32,556 bases of DNA from Candidatus Krumholzibacteriota bacterium (GTDB lineage Bacteria > Krumholzibacteriota > Krumholzibacteriia > JAJRXK01), in the NCBI GenBank assembly GCA_024276305.1, contig JAJRXK010000086.1:1-32556 (forward strand). The letters are read 5' to 3'. The position numbers and the translations under genes are program-made. Every line of letters begins with the position of its first letter. Position 1 is the stretch's first letter. Positions 8,611 through 15,672 of the stretch are shown one piece after another. The notes under the pieces are model-generated. The model ran no database searches. It worked only from the letters and a program-made list of their open reading frames with translations, and was not told the origin of the DNA.

Positions 8611-8626
8611 CGCAATGGCGGTGCCA
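8611..8626 (-). promoter_or_regulatory. Sigma-54 (-24/-12) promoter
   Basis: On the - strand the sequence reads TGGCAC-CGCCA-TTGCG. It matches the RpoN consensus TGGCACG-N4-TTGCW, with the invariant GG and GC exactly 10 bases apart. It points leftward, with a start expected near 8600, into a region with no established gene. The only sigma-54 activator gene seen in the window is its convergent neighbour. Confidence 0.65.
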
Positions 8627-8639
8627 GAGTTCCCAACCT

Positions 8640-8790
8640 TCCCCACAAAACGCATAAACAATTGCAATATAGTTTGTTACTCATCATGCGGCGAAGACCA
8701 GGATCCTAGATTTGTGGTGTGTCCTCCCTCACAACTACATTTTTTGTGGTTGCTATTGTAGTCACACCACAGAAAAGTGTTGTGCGGGCT
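8640..8790. other. AT-rich island with nested inverted repeats
   Basis: Base composition drops sharply from the GC-rich surroundings. An outer 9-bp perfect inverted repeat, TGTGGTGTG (8713-8721) / CACACCACA (8763-8771), encloses a second perfect one, ACTACA (8734-8739) / TGTAGT (8757-8762). The two stems abut on the right and are separated by 12 bases on the left. The loop contains TTTTTT. It could be a regulatory RNA, a terminator region for the leftward flavin reductase gene, or a remnant of transferred DNA. No transposase is present. Confidence 0.5.
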
Positions 8791-8820
8791 TCGGGGGCGA
8801 AGACCGTGCTCCGCACCGGG

Positions 8821-9309
8821 TCAATAGCTCAATCCATCGCTGCGAGTGTGCACCGCCGGCGCATCGTCCCGACCGGCCCGCGCCGCGACCACCTCGCCCA
8901 CCACGATGCAGTGGTCCCCGACCTCCATCGATCCGATCCGCCGACACTCCATCCAGGCCAGAGCACCCCGGACCACGGGCAGTCCGGAGGCGCTCCGCTC
9001 GATGTCGTGCCCCTCCAGAGCGTCGACCGCGACCTCGACCCCCTTGTAGTAAGGCCCGAGCTGTTGGCGCTCTGCGGCAGCGATGACACTCACCGCGAAG
9101 CGAGCATCGGGAGCGTCCATCATGGAGCGGATGGCCCGATCCCGACCCAGCCCCACACTCAGGGCCGGCGGTGTGAATCCTGCCTGCATCACCCAGCTCG
9201 CGAGGAAAGCGCCCTCGCGACCCGCATCGTCCCGAGCACTCACGATGAACAGTCCCGAGGGAATGCGCCCGAGAGCTTGGGCCACGGCGGCCCGTCTCTC
9301 ATCATCCAT
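8821..9309 (-). CDS. Flavin reductase-like FMN-binding protein
   Basis: 162 residues, the full length of a single-domain flavin reductase-like split-barrel protein. Typical features are visible: LGRIPSGLFIVSARD near the N-terminus, FLASWVMQAGFTPPALSVGL (where family members contact FMN), FAVSVIAAAERQQ, ALAWMECRR, and the GDHCIVVGEVVAA strand. Family members bind FMN and reduce it or other substrates with NAD(P)H, often supplying reduced flavin to a monooxygenase. No monooxygenase partner is adjacent, so the physiological role is open. ATG at 9309 has GAGG 5 bases upstream in GTGAGGAAGGC. It follows the metalloprotease gene by 38 bases on the same strand and may be co-transcribed with it. Confidence 0.85.
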   Translation of the reverse strand: MDDERRAAVAQALGRIPSGLFIVSARDDAGREGAFLASWVMQAGFTPPALSVGLGRDRAIRSMMDAPDARFAVSVIAAAERQQLGPYYKGVEVAVDALEGHDIERSASGLPVVRGALAWMECRRIGSMEVGDHCIVVGEVVAARAGRDDAPAVHTRSDGLSY

Positions 9310-9347
9310 GCCTTCCTCACCTTTCGTAGGAATCCCAACCGGAGCCC

Positions 9348-11078
9348 TCAGTCCAGGAGGACCACTCTCCGTCGTTGCTCTGTACCCTCGAAATCGACGA
9401 CCAGATAGTACACGCCCGCCACCAGATTCTCGCCCCGATCGTTGCGACCGTCGAAGGCCAGGGGGGCGGAATCACCGGGGCTGCGTACCACTCCCGAGGC
9501 AAGGGTCCGCACCAGACGTCCGCGCAGATCGTAGACCTTGGCGTCGAGCGAACCGGATCGGGACACTTCCACCGCGAATTCGATATTGCTTCCCGCCGGA
9601 GCGGGATTCCTCCCCAGGCGGGTCAACGAGAGCCCCCCCGGCGAGGGGGTGACCCTCGTGGTGTCGGTGGTGCTGAACTCGAAGGAATAGGCCCTCCCTC
9701 CGGCAAGAGTTCCGCTATTACCCACGATGACGGTCACCCGATCGTAGTCGCCGACATCCACTCCCGAAGTACTCAGGGAGCCTGCGGCCGCGGTCAGGGT
9801 CATGGGAAACCACCGCGTCTCGGTGGAGTTCTGCACCAACAGGCCCACCCCCCACGAGGTGGTGGCATCGCCGCTGAAGCGGAGGGTCGCGTCGCCGCTC
9901 CTCGATCGAGCCGAATTGTCGAATTCATGGTATCGAGCCGCCAGAGCGGGAAGAAAAAAGTTCGGCGCCTGATAGTCCTGCGCCGTGGGGATCACGGTGG
10001 TGGGCGCGGTGGGAAAGCTGTCCGCCTCGGAAAAACCGAAGCCCGCGGTGGTCCGAGATCCCGCCGCATAGTTCCACGCCTGATATTCCCCCCAGGACCG
10101 ATCCCAGTCCAAACCCTCGGTGGCAAAGGCACCTCGATAACTGTTCTCCGGAGCCTCCGCATCCAGGACTTGAGCCCGGCGAGCCCAGTAGGTGTGGATC
10201 ACCGGAAAGCCCCACCTCTCCCGCAGGAAATGCTCGAAGGTCGAGTCCTCGTAACTGGCGAGAATGAGTGAGACCGCCGGATCGGAGAAGGGCGATCCAG
10301 CATCGGTCAGATAGTTCGTGTAGTCGTTCACCTGATCGAAGACGACATCCTCCATGAAGGTTGCGTCGAGCTCGAGCCACCCGCCGGGCTCCGACCACAG
10401 GGAGCGCACGTACTGAATCGCATGCTTGAGTTCATGAGCCGCGGTCACCCGAATCCCTCCCCGCACCGGCCCGTCGGGGTCATCCGCGATGAGCCAGGGA
10501 TGGGACTCGTAGAATGCGCGAAAGTCGCGATGGAGGGCGATGAAGGTCCCTCCGGGGAACGGACCGAAATTGGTGAAGCCGTAGAGACTCCCCCCTACCG
10601 ACAACTGCACCACGTAGCGATCGGTCGGTCCGAGAGGAATGGTCTGGAAGCCCAGATCGGTGATCTCGGTCTGCCAGGACTGCTCCATCGCTTCGGCCGT
10701 CCATTCGACATAATCCGGAATCCCACTCGCATCGGCGTCGGTCACCGGCACCGAGTCCGATCCGGCAATGCTGTAGCGGATTTCGAAGTGCCCGCCCGGG
10801 GAGAGATAGACCTGGTCCAAGGCTTTCGGCACCACGAGCCGATCCAGGGTGGCCCGGGCCTTCGACGAGAGCAGTCCGCGAATCCGCTGAGCCTCGAGAA
10901 TCAGAGGCGTGCCACAGCGCAGGGGGAGAGCCTCGTGGGCGTCGATGGCCTCCAGACTCGCTTCGACCTCGGCCACCGTCGATTCCTGCGCAGCTGCACT
11001 CGCCGCTGCGATCGTCCCCAAGAACATGGACCCGACCAAGGCCAGGCCGAGGAGATCGCTCCGAAAGACGAAGTTCAC
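9348..11078 (-). CDS. Secreted zinc metalloprotease with FlgD-like sorting domain
   Basis: The start is set at GTG 11078. It gives an ordinary signal peptide (NFVFRSDLLGLALVGSMFLG ... AAAQ), and GAGG at 11088-11091 is 9 bases upstream. The longer frame to 11183 would bury the signal peptide. Of 576 residues, the catalytic motif is HELKH (215-219) in TAAHELKHAIQY, followed by GGWLELDATFMEDVV. Glu236 or Glu243 may be the third zinc ligand, as in gluzincin-like MXAN_6640-type putative metalloproteases. DADASGIPDYVEW (calcium-loop-like) precedes it. The final ~85 residues form a FlgD-like sorting domain (RNPAPAGSNIEFAVEV, YDLRGRLVRTLASG, VAGVYYLVVDFEG), implying export to the cell surface or medium. 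The substrate is unknown. A TATGCT -10-like element lies at 11143-11148 on this strand (weak). Confidence 0.87.
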   Translation of the reverse strand: MNFVFRSDLLGLALVGSMFLGTIAAASAAAQESTVAEVEASLEAIDAHEALPLRCGTPLILEAQRIRGLLSSKARATLDRLVVPKALDQVYLSPGGHFEIRYSIAGSDSVPVTDADASGIPDYVEWTAEAMEQSWQTEITDLGFQTIPLGPTDRYVVQLSVGGSLYGFTNFGPFPGGTFIALHRDFRAFYESHPWLIADDPDGPVRGGIRVTAAHELKHAIQYVRSLWSEPGGWLELDATFMEDVVFDQVNDYTNYLTDAGSPFSDPAVSLILASYEDSTFEHFLRERWGFPVIHTYWARRAQVLDAEAPENSYRGAFATEGLDWDRSWGEYQAWNYAAGSRTTAGFGFSEADSFPTAPTTVIPTAQDYQAPNFFLPALAARYHEFDNSARSRSGDATLRFSGDATTSWGVGLLVQNSTETRWFPMTLTAAAGSLSTSGVDVGDYDRVTVIVGNSGTLAGGRAYSFEFSTTDTTRVTPSPGGLSLTRLGRNPAPAGSNIEFAVEVSRSGSLDAKVYDLRGRLVRTLASGVVRSPGDSAPLAFDGRNDRGENLVAGVYYLVVDFEGTEQRRRVVLLD

Positions 11079-11217
11079 GTCGTGGATCCTCACTTCGGGG
11101 GGAGCACCAGGGGAAGAAGAGTCGGAGTATCGACCTCGGTTCAGCATACACGTTTCGCGGCCAGAAAGCACGCCAGCGGCCACCCCGTGCCCCTTCGGCC
11201 CGGGCGGACCCTGTGAT

Positions 11218-11298
11218 CTATGCCACCAGAGCCCGCAGGACGAAACCCCGAGCTTGGTCGGTCAACGACTCCAGGCGGTAGTTGCGGTGGGTGAGGAC
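11218..11298 (-). pseudogene. In-frame 3' continuation of the TetR gene past an amber codon
   Basis: Immediately after the TAG (11299-11301) the same frame stays open for 26 codons, VLTHRNYRLESLTDQARGFV..., and ends in TAG at 11218-11220. This reads as the normal last helix of FadR/PsrA-like TetR proteins, which commonly have a Trp-Val-Leu sequence at this position. TAG differs from TGG (Trp) by one base. The continuation would raise the protein from 174 to 201 residues, the usual family size. Confidence 0.6.
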
Positions 11299-11823
11299 CT
11301 AGCTCGTCACCAATTGATCGAGGACTCCGAAGACCATCTGAGCCGCCTGCAGCGGGAAGAGATCGCGGCGCAACTCCCCGCTGGCCTGACCCCGAGCCAC
11401 GATGTCGGCGACCCGGTCGAGGTAGTCCCGGAAGATCTTTCGGCTCACATCTCCCAGGAAATGAGGGCTGTGCCGGAGATCCACCTGAAAGACCGTGGCC
11501 AGATCCCGATCTTCCCCCATATAGCTCAAATGGAGCTCTACGAAACGCCCCAACTGCTCGGCCGCCGAAGACGCCTCGAGCACATAGGCCTCCCCCCGGT
11601 CCCAGAAGGAATCCAGGGCCTGACGCAGGACCTGCGCCAAGAGGTCGTCCTTGCCTTCGAAATAGAGGTAGATCGTGCCGTCGGCGACTCCGGCGGCCTT
11701 GGCGATGTCACTCACCCGGGTCCGATAGAATCCCCGGGCCGCGAAGGCCCGGATGGCGCCTTCGAGAATCTGACGGCGCCTCAGATCGGCTCGACTGCTC
11801 TCGCCCCGGGATTTCGAGTTCAT
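11299..11823 (-). CDS. TetR-family regulator of fatty-acid degradation (FadR-like), probably truncated
   Basis: 174 residues up to an in-frame TAG. The N-terminal TetR helix-turn-helix is complete: RRRQILEGAIRAFAARGFYR, VSDIAKAAGVADGTIYLYFE and the GKDDLLAQVL that follows. The ligand domain contains HLSYMGEDRDLATVFQVDLR and the late helix QAAQMVFGVLDQLVTS, as in acyl-CoA-responsive FadR-type members. The gene is divergent from a beta-oxidation operon with a 20-bp palindrome between them, so it very probably represses that operon and itself. ATG 11823 has AGGG 8 bases upstream. A -10-like CATAAT (11893-11888) overlaps the palindrome. The reading frame continues convincingly past the TAG, so this copy is either a nonsense mutant lacking the last helix or a sequencing error. 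Confidence 0.85.
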   Translation of the reverse strand: MNSKSRGESSRADLRRRQILEGAIRAFAARGFYRTRVSDIAKAAGVADGTIYLYFEGKDDLLAQVLRQALDSFWDRGEAYVLEASSAAEQLGRFVELHLSYMGEDRDLATVFQVDLRHSPHFLGDVSRKIFRDYLDRVADIVARGQASGELRRDLFPLQAAQMVFGVLDQLVTS

Positions 11824-11888
11824 GAGACACGCCCTGGAATGCGGCTGATCGAAGGGGATGCAAGGAATTTGACTTGCGTCCTCTCACA

Positions 11889-11908
11889 TTATGAATGATC
11901 ATTCATAA
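11889..11908. promoter_or_regulatory. Palindromic operator between fadR-like gene and fad operon
   Basis: TTATGAATGATCATTCATAA is a perfect 20-bp palindrome. Its half-sites TGAATGA/TCATTCA are the same as those of the Bacillus FadR box but lack that box's 4-base centre. It covers the -10 of the regulator (CATAAT on the - strand) and lies just downstream of a TTGACT (11869-11874) facing the fad operon. It is well placed to repress both directions. Confidence 0.8.
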
Positions 11909-12068
11909 AATGAAAGCCGAAAATGAGTGTGGAGGCTCTCCGGCCCGCGCTCCACCTCGGCCGTGTCTGCAAGAATTGCCCCATATTCCCATTCTTGGGC
12001 CAGTTCTTGCGAAGGATCCTCCTCTCGAGATGGAGATTCTCGAGCCTACCCCTCCGCGGGAGTTGAAC

Positions 12069-14471
12069 ATGTCCTCAGACTTTGTGCCCTCTGTCTTCCG
12101 ACGGGCCGCCGTGCTGGGTGCCGGGGTGATGGGCCGGGCCATCGCCGCCCACCTCGCCAACGCCGGGCTGGACGTCGTTCTCCTGGACCTGGCCGATCCC
12201 GAGAGCGCCCCCGATGCCTCCCCGACCGAGCGCAGCCGGATCGCCATCGAATCTCTGAAGGCTCTGTCCAAGGACCGGCCTTCCCCCATCTATCACCGGC
12301 AGATTCCCTCGCGGATCGTGGCGGGAAACTTCGACGACAATCTCGACCGACTGCGCGACTGCGACTGGGTGATCGAAGCGGTGGTGGAGCGCCTCGACAT
12401 CAAGGCCTCCCTCTTCGAGAAGATCGCACCCCATCTCGGTCCGACCACGATTCTCACCACCAACACCAGCGGCATTCCCATCGCAGCATTGGCCGAGACC
12501 CTGCCCCCCGAATTGCGGCCGCGCTTTCTGGGAACTCACTTCTTCAACCCTCCCCGCTACATGTACCTCCTCGAGCTCATCGCCGGGCCGCAGACCTCGG
12601 CGGAGGTCGTCGATGCGATGGAGACCTTTGGAGAGTCCGTCCTGGGCAAGGGCGTGGTCCGCGCCAAGGATCGCCCCAACTTCGTCGCCAATCGGGTCGG
12701 CACCTACGGAATGCTCCGGTCGGTGCGCCTGATGCTCGACCAAGGTCTCAACCCCACCGAAGTCGATCGGCTCACCGGACCCCTGATGGGCCGAGCCAAG
12801 AGTGCGACCTTCCGCACCTGCGACCTCGTGGGCCTCGATACTCTTCTCCACGTGGCGGCCAATGTGGTCGAGGGGGCGCCCGAGGATCCCGAGGTCGAGA
12901 CCTTCCAGCCCATCGAGGTTCTCGAGAAAATGGTCGAGAAGAAGCTCCTGGGCACCAAGTCGGGAGGAGGATTCTTCCGCAAGGTGAAGACCGCCGAGGG
13001 CTCGGTCATCGAAGCCCTCGACCTTCAGAGTTTCGAGTACACCGACCGCCCGAAGGTGAAGTTTCCCGAGATCGATGCCGTTCGCGCGATCGAGGATCTC
13101 GACCAACGACTCGTCGCGCTCTTCGGAGCGAAGGGCCGGGGTGCCGACTACTGTTGGGCCGTCCTCCGCGACACTCTCCGCTACGCCGCAGCGGTCGGCT
13201 CCGAAATCGCAGACGACATCGCCTCCATCGATCGGGCCATGCGCTGGGGATTCGGTTGGGAACGAGGGCCCTTCGAGACCTGGGACCTCTTGGGCCTCGA
13301 GAGGGTGGCCCATCGCATGGAGGAGGACCAGCGGCCAGCGCCGCAGTGGGTTCTCGACCACATCGCGACCGGCGCGACTTCCTTCTACGGCGAGACCGAA
13401 ACTCACGCCTACACCCTCGATTTCGACGGGGCGCAGAAGCGTGAACTCGCTCCGAGGCCGGGTGTGCTCTGGCTCGAAGAGGGAGTCCACGGTCCTCGCG
13501 AGATCGAACGCAAGGCCGGTGCCTCGCTCTGGGATCTGGGTGACGGGGTCCTGGGATTCGAATTCCACTCCAAGATGAATGCCGTGGGCGGAGACATCCT
13601 TCAGATGTCGGTCCGGGCGACCGAGCTCGCCGAGCGCGACTTCCAAGCCATGGTCGTGGGCAATCACGGAGCGAATTTCTCCGCGGGAGCCAACCTCGCT
13701 CTGCTCCTGATGTCGGCGGCCGAAGGCGAATTCGATGACATCGATCTGATGATCCGGCAATTCCAACGCATGACCGTGGGACTCCGCCGGTGTGCGCGTC
13801 CGGTGGTGATCGCACCCTTCGGGCTCACCTTGGGCGGGGGCGCAGAGATCACCCTCCACGGAGACCAGGTGGTGGCCTCGGCCGAATTGTACATGGGTCT
13901 CGTCGAAGCCGGGGTGGGGCTCATTCCCGCCGGCGGGGGCACCAAGGAATTGTACTTGCGGATGCTCGATCGACTCGGTCCCCACGCCGATCCCCGGGAT
14001 GCGGCGCGCGAAGCCTTTCAGGTCATCGGAATGGCCAAGGTGGCCACCAGCGCACACGAAGCGAGAGAGCTGGGATTCCTCCGCGATCGGGACACCATCC
14101 TCCTCAACCGCGATCGCTTGCTTCAGGCCGCCAAGGACCGGGCTCTCCAACTCGCGGCGGCGGGCTACGAGCCCCCTCCCCTGCGAGACGAGGTCCCGGT
14201 CGGGGGTGCCGATACCCTCGCCCTCCTCGAGGTGGGCCTCTACAACTTCCATCAGGCACGGCAGATCTCCGACCATGATCGTCTGATCGGAACCAAGCTG
14301 GCGCACATTCTCAGCGGCGGCGCGCACCGCAGCGGACCGAGTCCCCGGCAGGTGAGCGAGCAAGACCTCTTGGACCTCGAGCGAGAGGCCTTCCTGTCGC
14401 TCTGCGGCGAACAAAAGACCCTGCTGCGCATCCAGCACATGCTCCAAACCGGCAAACCCCTTAGGAATTGA
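12069..14471 (+). CDS. fadN: Bifunctional 3-hydroxyacyl-CoA dehydrogenase/enoyl-CoA hydratase (FadN type)
   Basis: 800 residues from ATG 12069, which has GGGAG at 12058-12062 (6-base gap). Longer frames would run through the operator. Domain order is dehydrogenase first and crotonase last, as in Bacillus FadN and unlike E. coli FadB. The NAD fold has GAGVMG (17-22), and the catalytic dyad is His157 (GTHFFNPP) and Glu169. The crotonase part has the HSKMNAV oxyanion segment (His500) and both catalytic glutamates, Glu593 (GGGAE) and Glu613 (GLVEAG), 20 residues apart as in the family. It hydrates enoyl-CoA and oxidises 3-hydroxyacyl-CoA with NAD in the cytoplasm. It is the first gene of a three-gene beta-oxidation operon with the thiolase and acyl-CoA dehydrogenase genes. 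Confidence 0.95.
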   Translation: MSSDFVPSVFRRAAVLGAGVMGRAIAAHLANAGLDVVLLDLADPESAPDASPTERSRIAIESLKALSKDRPSPIYHRQIPSRIVAGNFDDNLDRLRDCDWVIEAVVERLDIKASLFEKIAPHLGPTTILTTNTSGIPIAALAETLPPELRPRFLGTHFFNPPRYMYLLELIAGPQTSAEVVDAMETFGESVLGKGVVRAKDRPNFVANRVGTYGMLRSVRLMLDQGLNPTEVDRLTGPLMGRAKSATFRTCDLVGLDTLLHVAANVVEGAPEDPEVETFQPIEVLEKMVEKKLLGTKSGGGFFRKVKTAEGSVIEALDLQSFEYTDRPKVKFPEIDAVRAIEDLDQRLVALFGAKGRGADYCWAVLRDTLRYAAAVGSEIADDIASIDRAMRWGFGWERGPFETWDLLGLERVAHRMEEDQRPAPQWVLDHIATGATSFYGETETHAYTLDFDGAQKRELAPRPGVLWLEEGVHGPREIERKAGASLWDLGDGVLGFEFHSKMNAVGGDILQMSVRATELAERDFQAMVVGNHGANFSAGANLALLLMSAAEGEFDDIDLMIRQFQRMTVGLRRCARPVVIAPFGLTLGGGAEITLHGDQVVASAELYMGLVEAGVGLIPAGGGTKELYLRMLDRLGPHADPRDAAREAFQVIGMAKVATSAHEARELGFLRDRDTILLNRDRLLQAAKDRALQLAAAGYEPPPLRDEVPVGGADTLALLEVGLYNFHQARQISDHDRLIGTKLAHILSGGAHRSGPSPRQVSEQDLLDLEREAFLSLCGEQKTLLRIQHMLQTGKPLRN

Positions 14472-14517
14472 GGCGACAATGACCAGTTCCCGATAATCAG
14501 GAAACCCCAGGGATGTC

Positions 14518-15672
14518 GTGATCGTCGATGCGGCGCGGACCCCGTTGGGGCGGTCTCACAAGGGCGCCCTGGCCACGGTACGGCCGGACGATCTGGCGGC
14601 ATTCATCGTAGGTGTATTGCTCACTCGCAATGCTGCCCTCGATCGCGAAGACATCGACGACATCATCGGTGCCACCGCATTTCCCGAGGGGGAGCAGGGC
14701 TACAACATTGGGAGAGTCGTCGCCCAACGCGTCGGCCTGGCCGACCATGTCCCCGGCATGCAGCTCAATCGTTGGTGTGCATCGGGTCTCGAGAGCGTGG
14801 CCACGGCCCACGCCAAGATCACCGCGGGAATGGCCGATGTCATCGTGAGCTTCGGCGTCGAGAGCATGACCTGCATTCCCCTCGGCGGAAAGAGCTTCAC
14901 CCCGAATCCCTACCTCGCCAAGCACCATCCGGGCATGTACCTCGGCATGGGTCTGACCGCCGAGAATCTCGTGGACCAACACCAGATCACGCGGGAAGAC
15001 CAAGATGCCTTTGCTCTGCGCAGCCACCAGCGAGCCCTGGCCGCCGAGGAACGCGGAATCTTCGCCGACGAACGCGTGCCCTATCCGCTCGAAGCGGTCA
15101 CCGGAGTCAGCGAGATGTCCCTCTCCATCGACGAATGTCCTCGTCGCGACACTTCGGCCGAAGGCCTCGCCAAACTGCGACCCGTCTTTCGCGACGGCGG
15201 CACCGTCACCGCGGGAAACTCCTCGCCTCTCACCGATGGTGCCGCTGCCGTGTTGCTGATGACCGACGAAAAGAGGCGCGAGCTCGGCCTGCCCATCTTG
15301 GGTCGCCTGCGCAGTTATGCGGCAATCGGAGTCCCGCCGGAGATCATGGGCATCGGCCCCGTCGCGGCGGTGCCGAAGGCCCTCGAACAAGCGGGGTGGA
15401 CGCAGGACGAGATCGAATGCTTCGAGCTCAACGAAGCCTTCGCGGCCCAGTCCATCGCCGTGATTCGCGAGCTTGGCCTCGACGAGGACAAAGTGAATCC
15501 CAATGGCGGCGCCATCGCGCTCGGACATCCCCTCGGATGCACCGGAGCGCGGCTGGTGGCGACACTCTTGCATCACATGAAACGAGAAGGGCAGTCCAAG
15601 GGCGTCGTCACGATGTGCGTGGGCGGCGGTCAGGGCGCAGCCGGCTGTTTCGAGAGGAGCGAGGAAGAATGA
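14518..15672 (+). CDS. fadA: Acetyl-CoA acyltransferase (thiolase)
   Basis: Degradative thiolase: it cleaves 3-ketoacyl-CoA with CoA. From GTG 14518 (AGGG at 14509-14512, 5-base gap) it has 384 residues. The nucleophile is Cys87 in NRWCASG, with His337 in ALGHPLG and Cys367 in [11 protein letters not shown]. The N-terminal [20 protein letters not shown] closely follows the FadA/YusK pattern. The start is odd. A better-placed ATG at 14479 (GAGG, 5-base gap, right after the upstream stop) is in the same frame but meets TAA at 14494-14496 after five codons. The GTG start drops the first two or three residues of the usual DVVIVD strand. The last codons overlap the next gene as ATGA. Confidence 0.93.
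   Translation: MIVDAARTPLGRSHKGALATVRPDDLAAFIVGVLLTRNAALDREDIDDIIGATAFPEGEQGYNIGRVVAQRVGLADHVPGMQLNRWCASGLESVATAHAKITAGMADVIVSFGVESMTCIPLGGKSFTPNPYLAKHHPGMYLGMGLTAENLVDQHQITREDQDAFALRSHQRALAAEERGIFADERVPYPLEAVTGVSEMSLSIDECPRRDTSAEGLAKLRPVFRDGGTVTAGNSSPLTDGAAAVLLMTDEKRRELGLPILGRLRSYAAIGVPPEIMGIGPVAAVPKALEQAGWTQDEIECFELNEAFAAQSIAVIRELGLDEDKVNPNGGAIALGHPLGCTGARLVATLLHHMKREGQSKGVVTMCVGGGQGAAGCFERSEEE

Larger units (their letters stand above)
8270..8820. other. Gene-poor intergenic region
   Basis: There is no convincing conserved gene in about 550 bases between the convergent activator and flavin reductase genes. It holds an 18-bp near-perfect palindrome (8356-8373), an 80-codon - strand frame (8341-8583), a - strand sigma-54 promoter (8611-8626), and an AT-rich segment with nested inverted repeats (about 8640-8790). 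Confidence 0.7.

Noticed and set aside
8341-8667. Longer 108-codon version of the - strand frame in the gene-poor region
   Set aside because: Its start would lie upstream of the expected sigma-54 transcription start and has no ribosome binding site.
11299-11301. Genetic-code change (TAG read as an amino acid, e.g. pyrrolysine)
   Set aside because: TAG ends several sound genes in this window (first and third secreted proteins, acyl-CoA dehydrogenase, phosphatase), so it is an ordinary stop here.
12075-14447. Very long open frame on the - strand opposite the fadN-type gene
   Set aside because: It is the GC-rich antisense shadow of a gene with full catalytic motifs; its translation has no family-like sequence. 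The same applies to long antisense frames opposite the secreted proteins, the E1 gene and typA.
14772-15668. Upstream extension of the acyl-CoA dehydrogenase frame
   Set aside because: It runs through the thiolase gene in another frame. The ATG at 15669 with the 4-base overlap and ribosome binding site is the true start.
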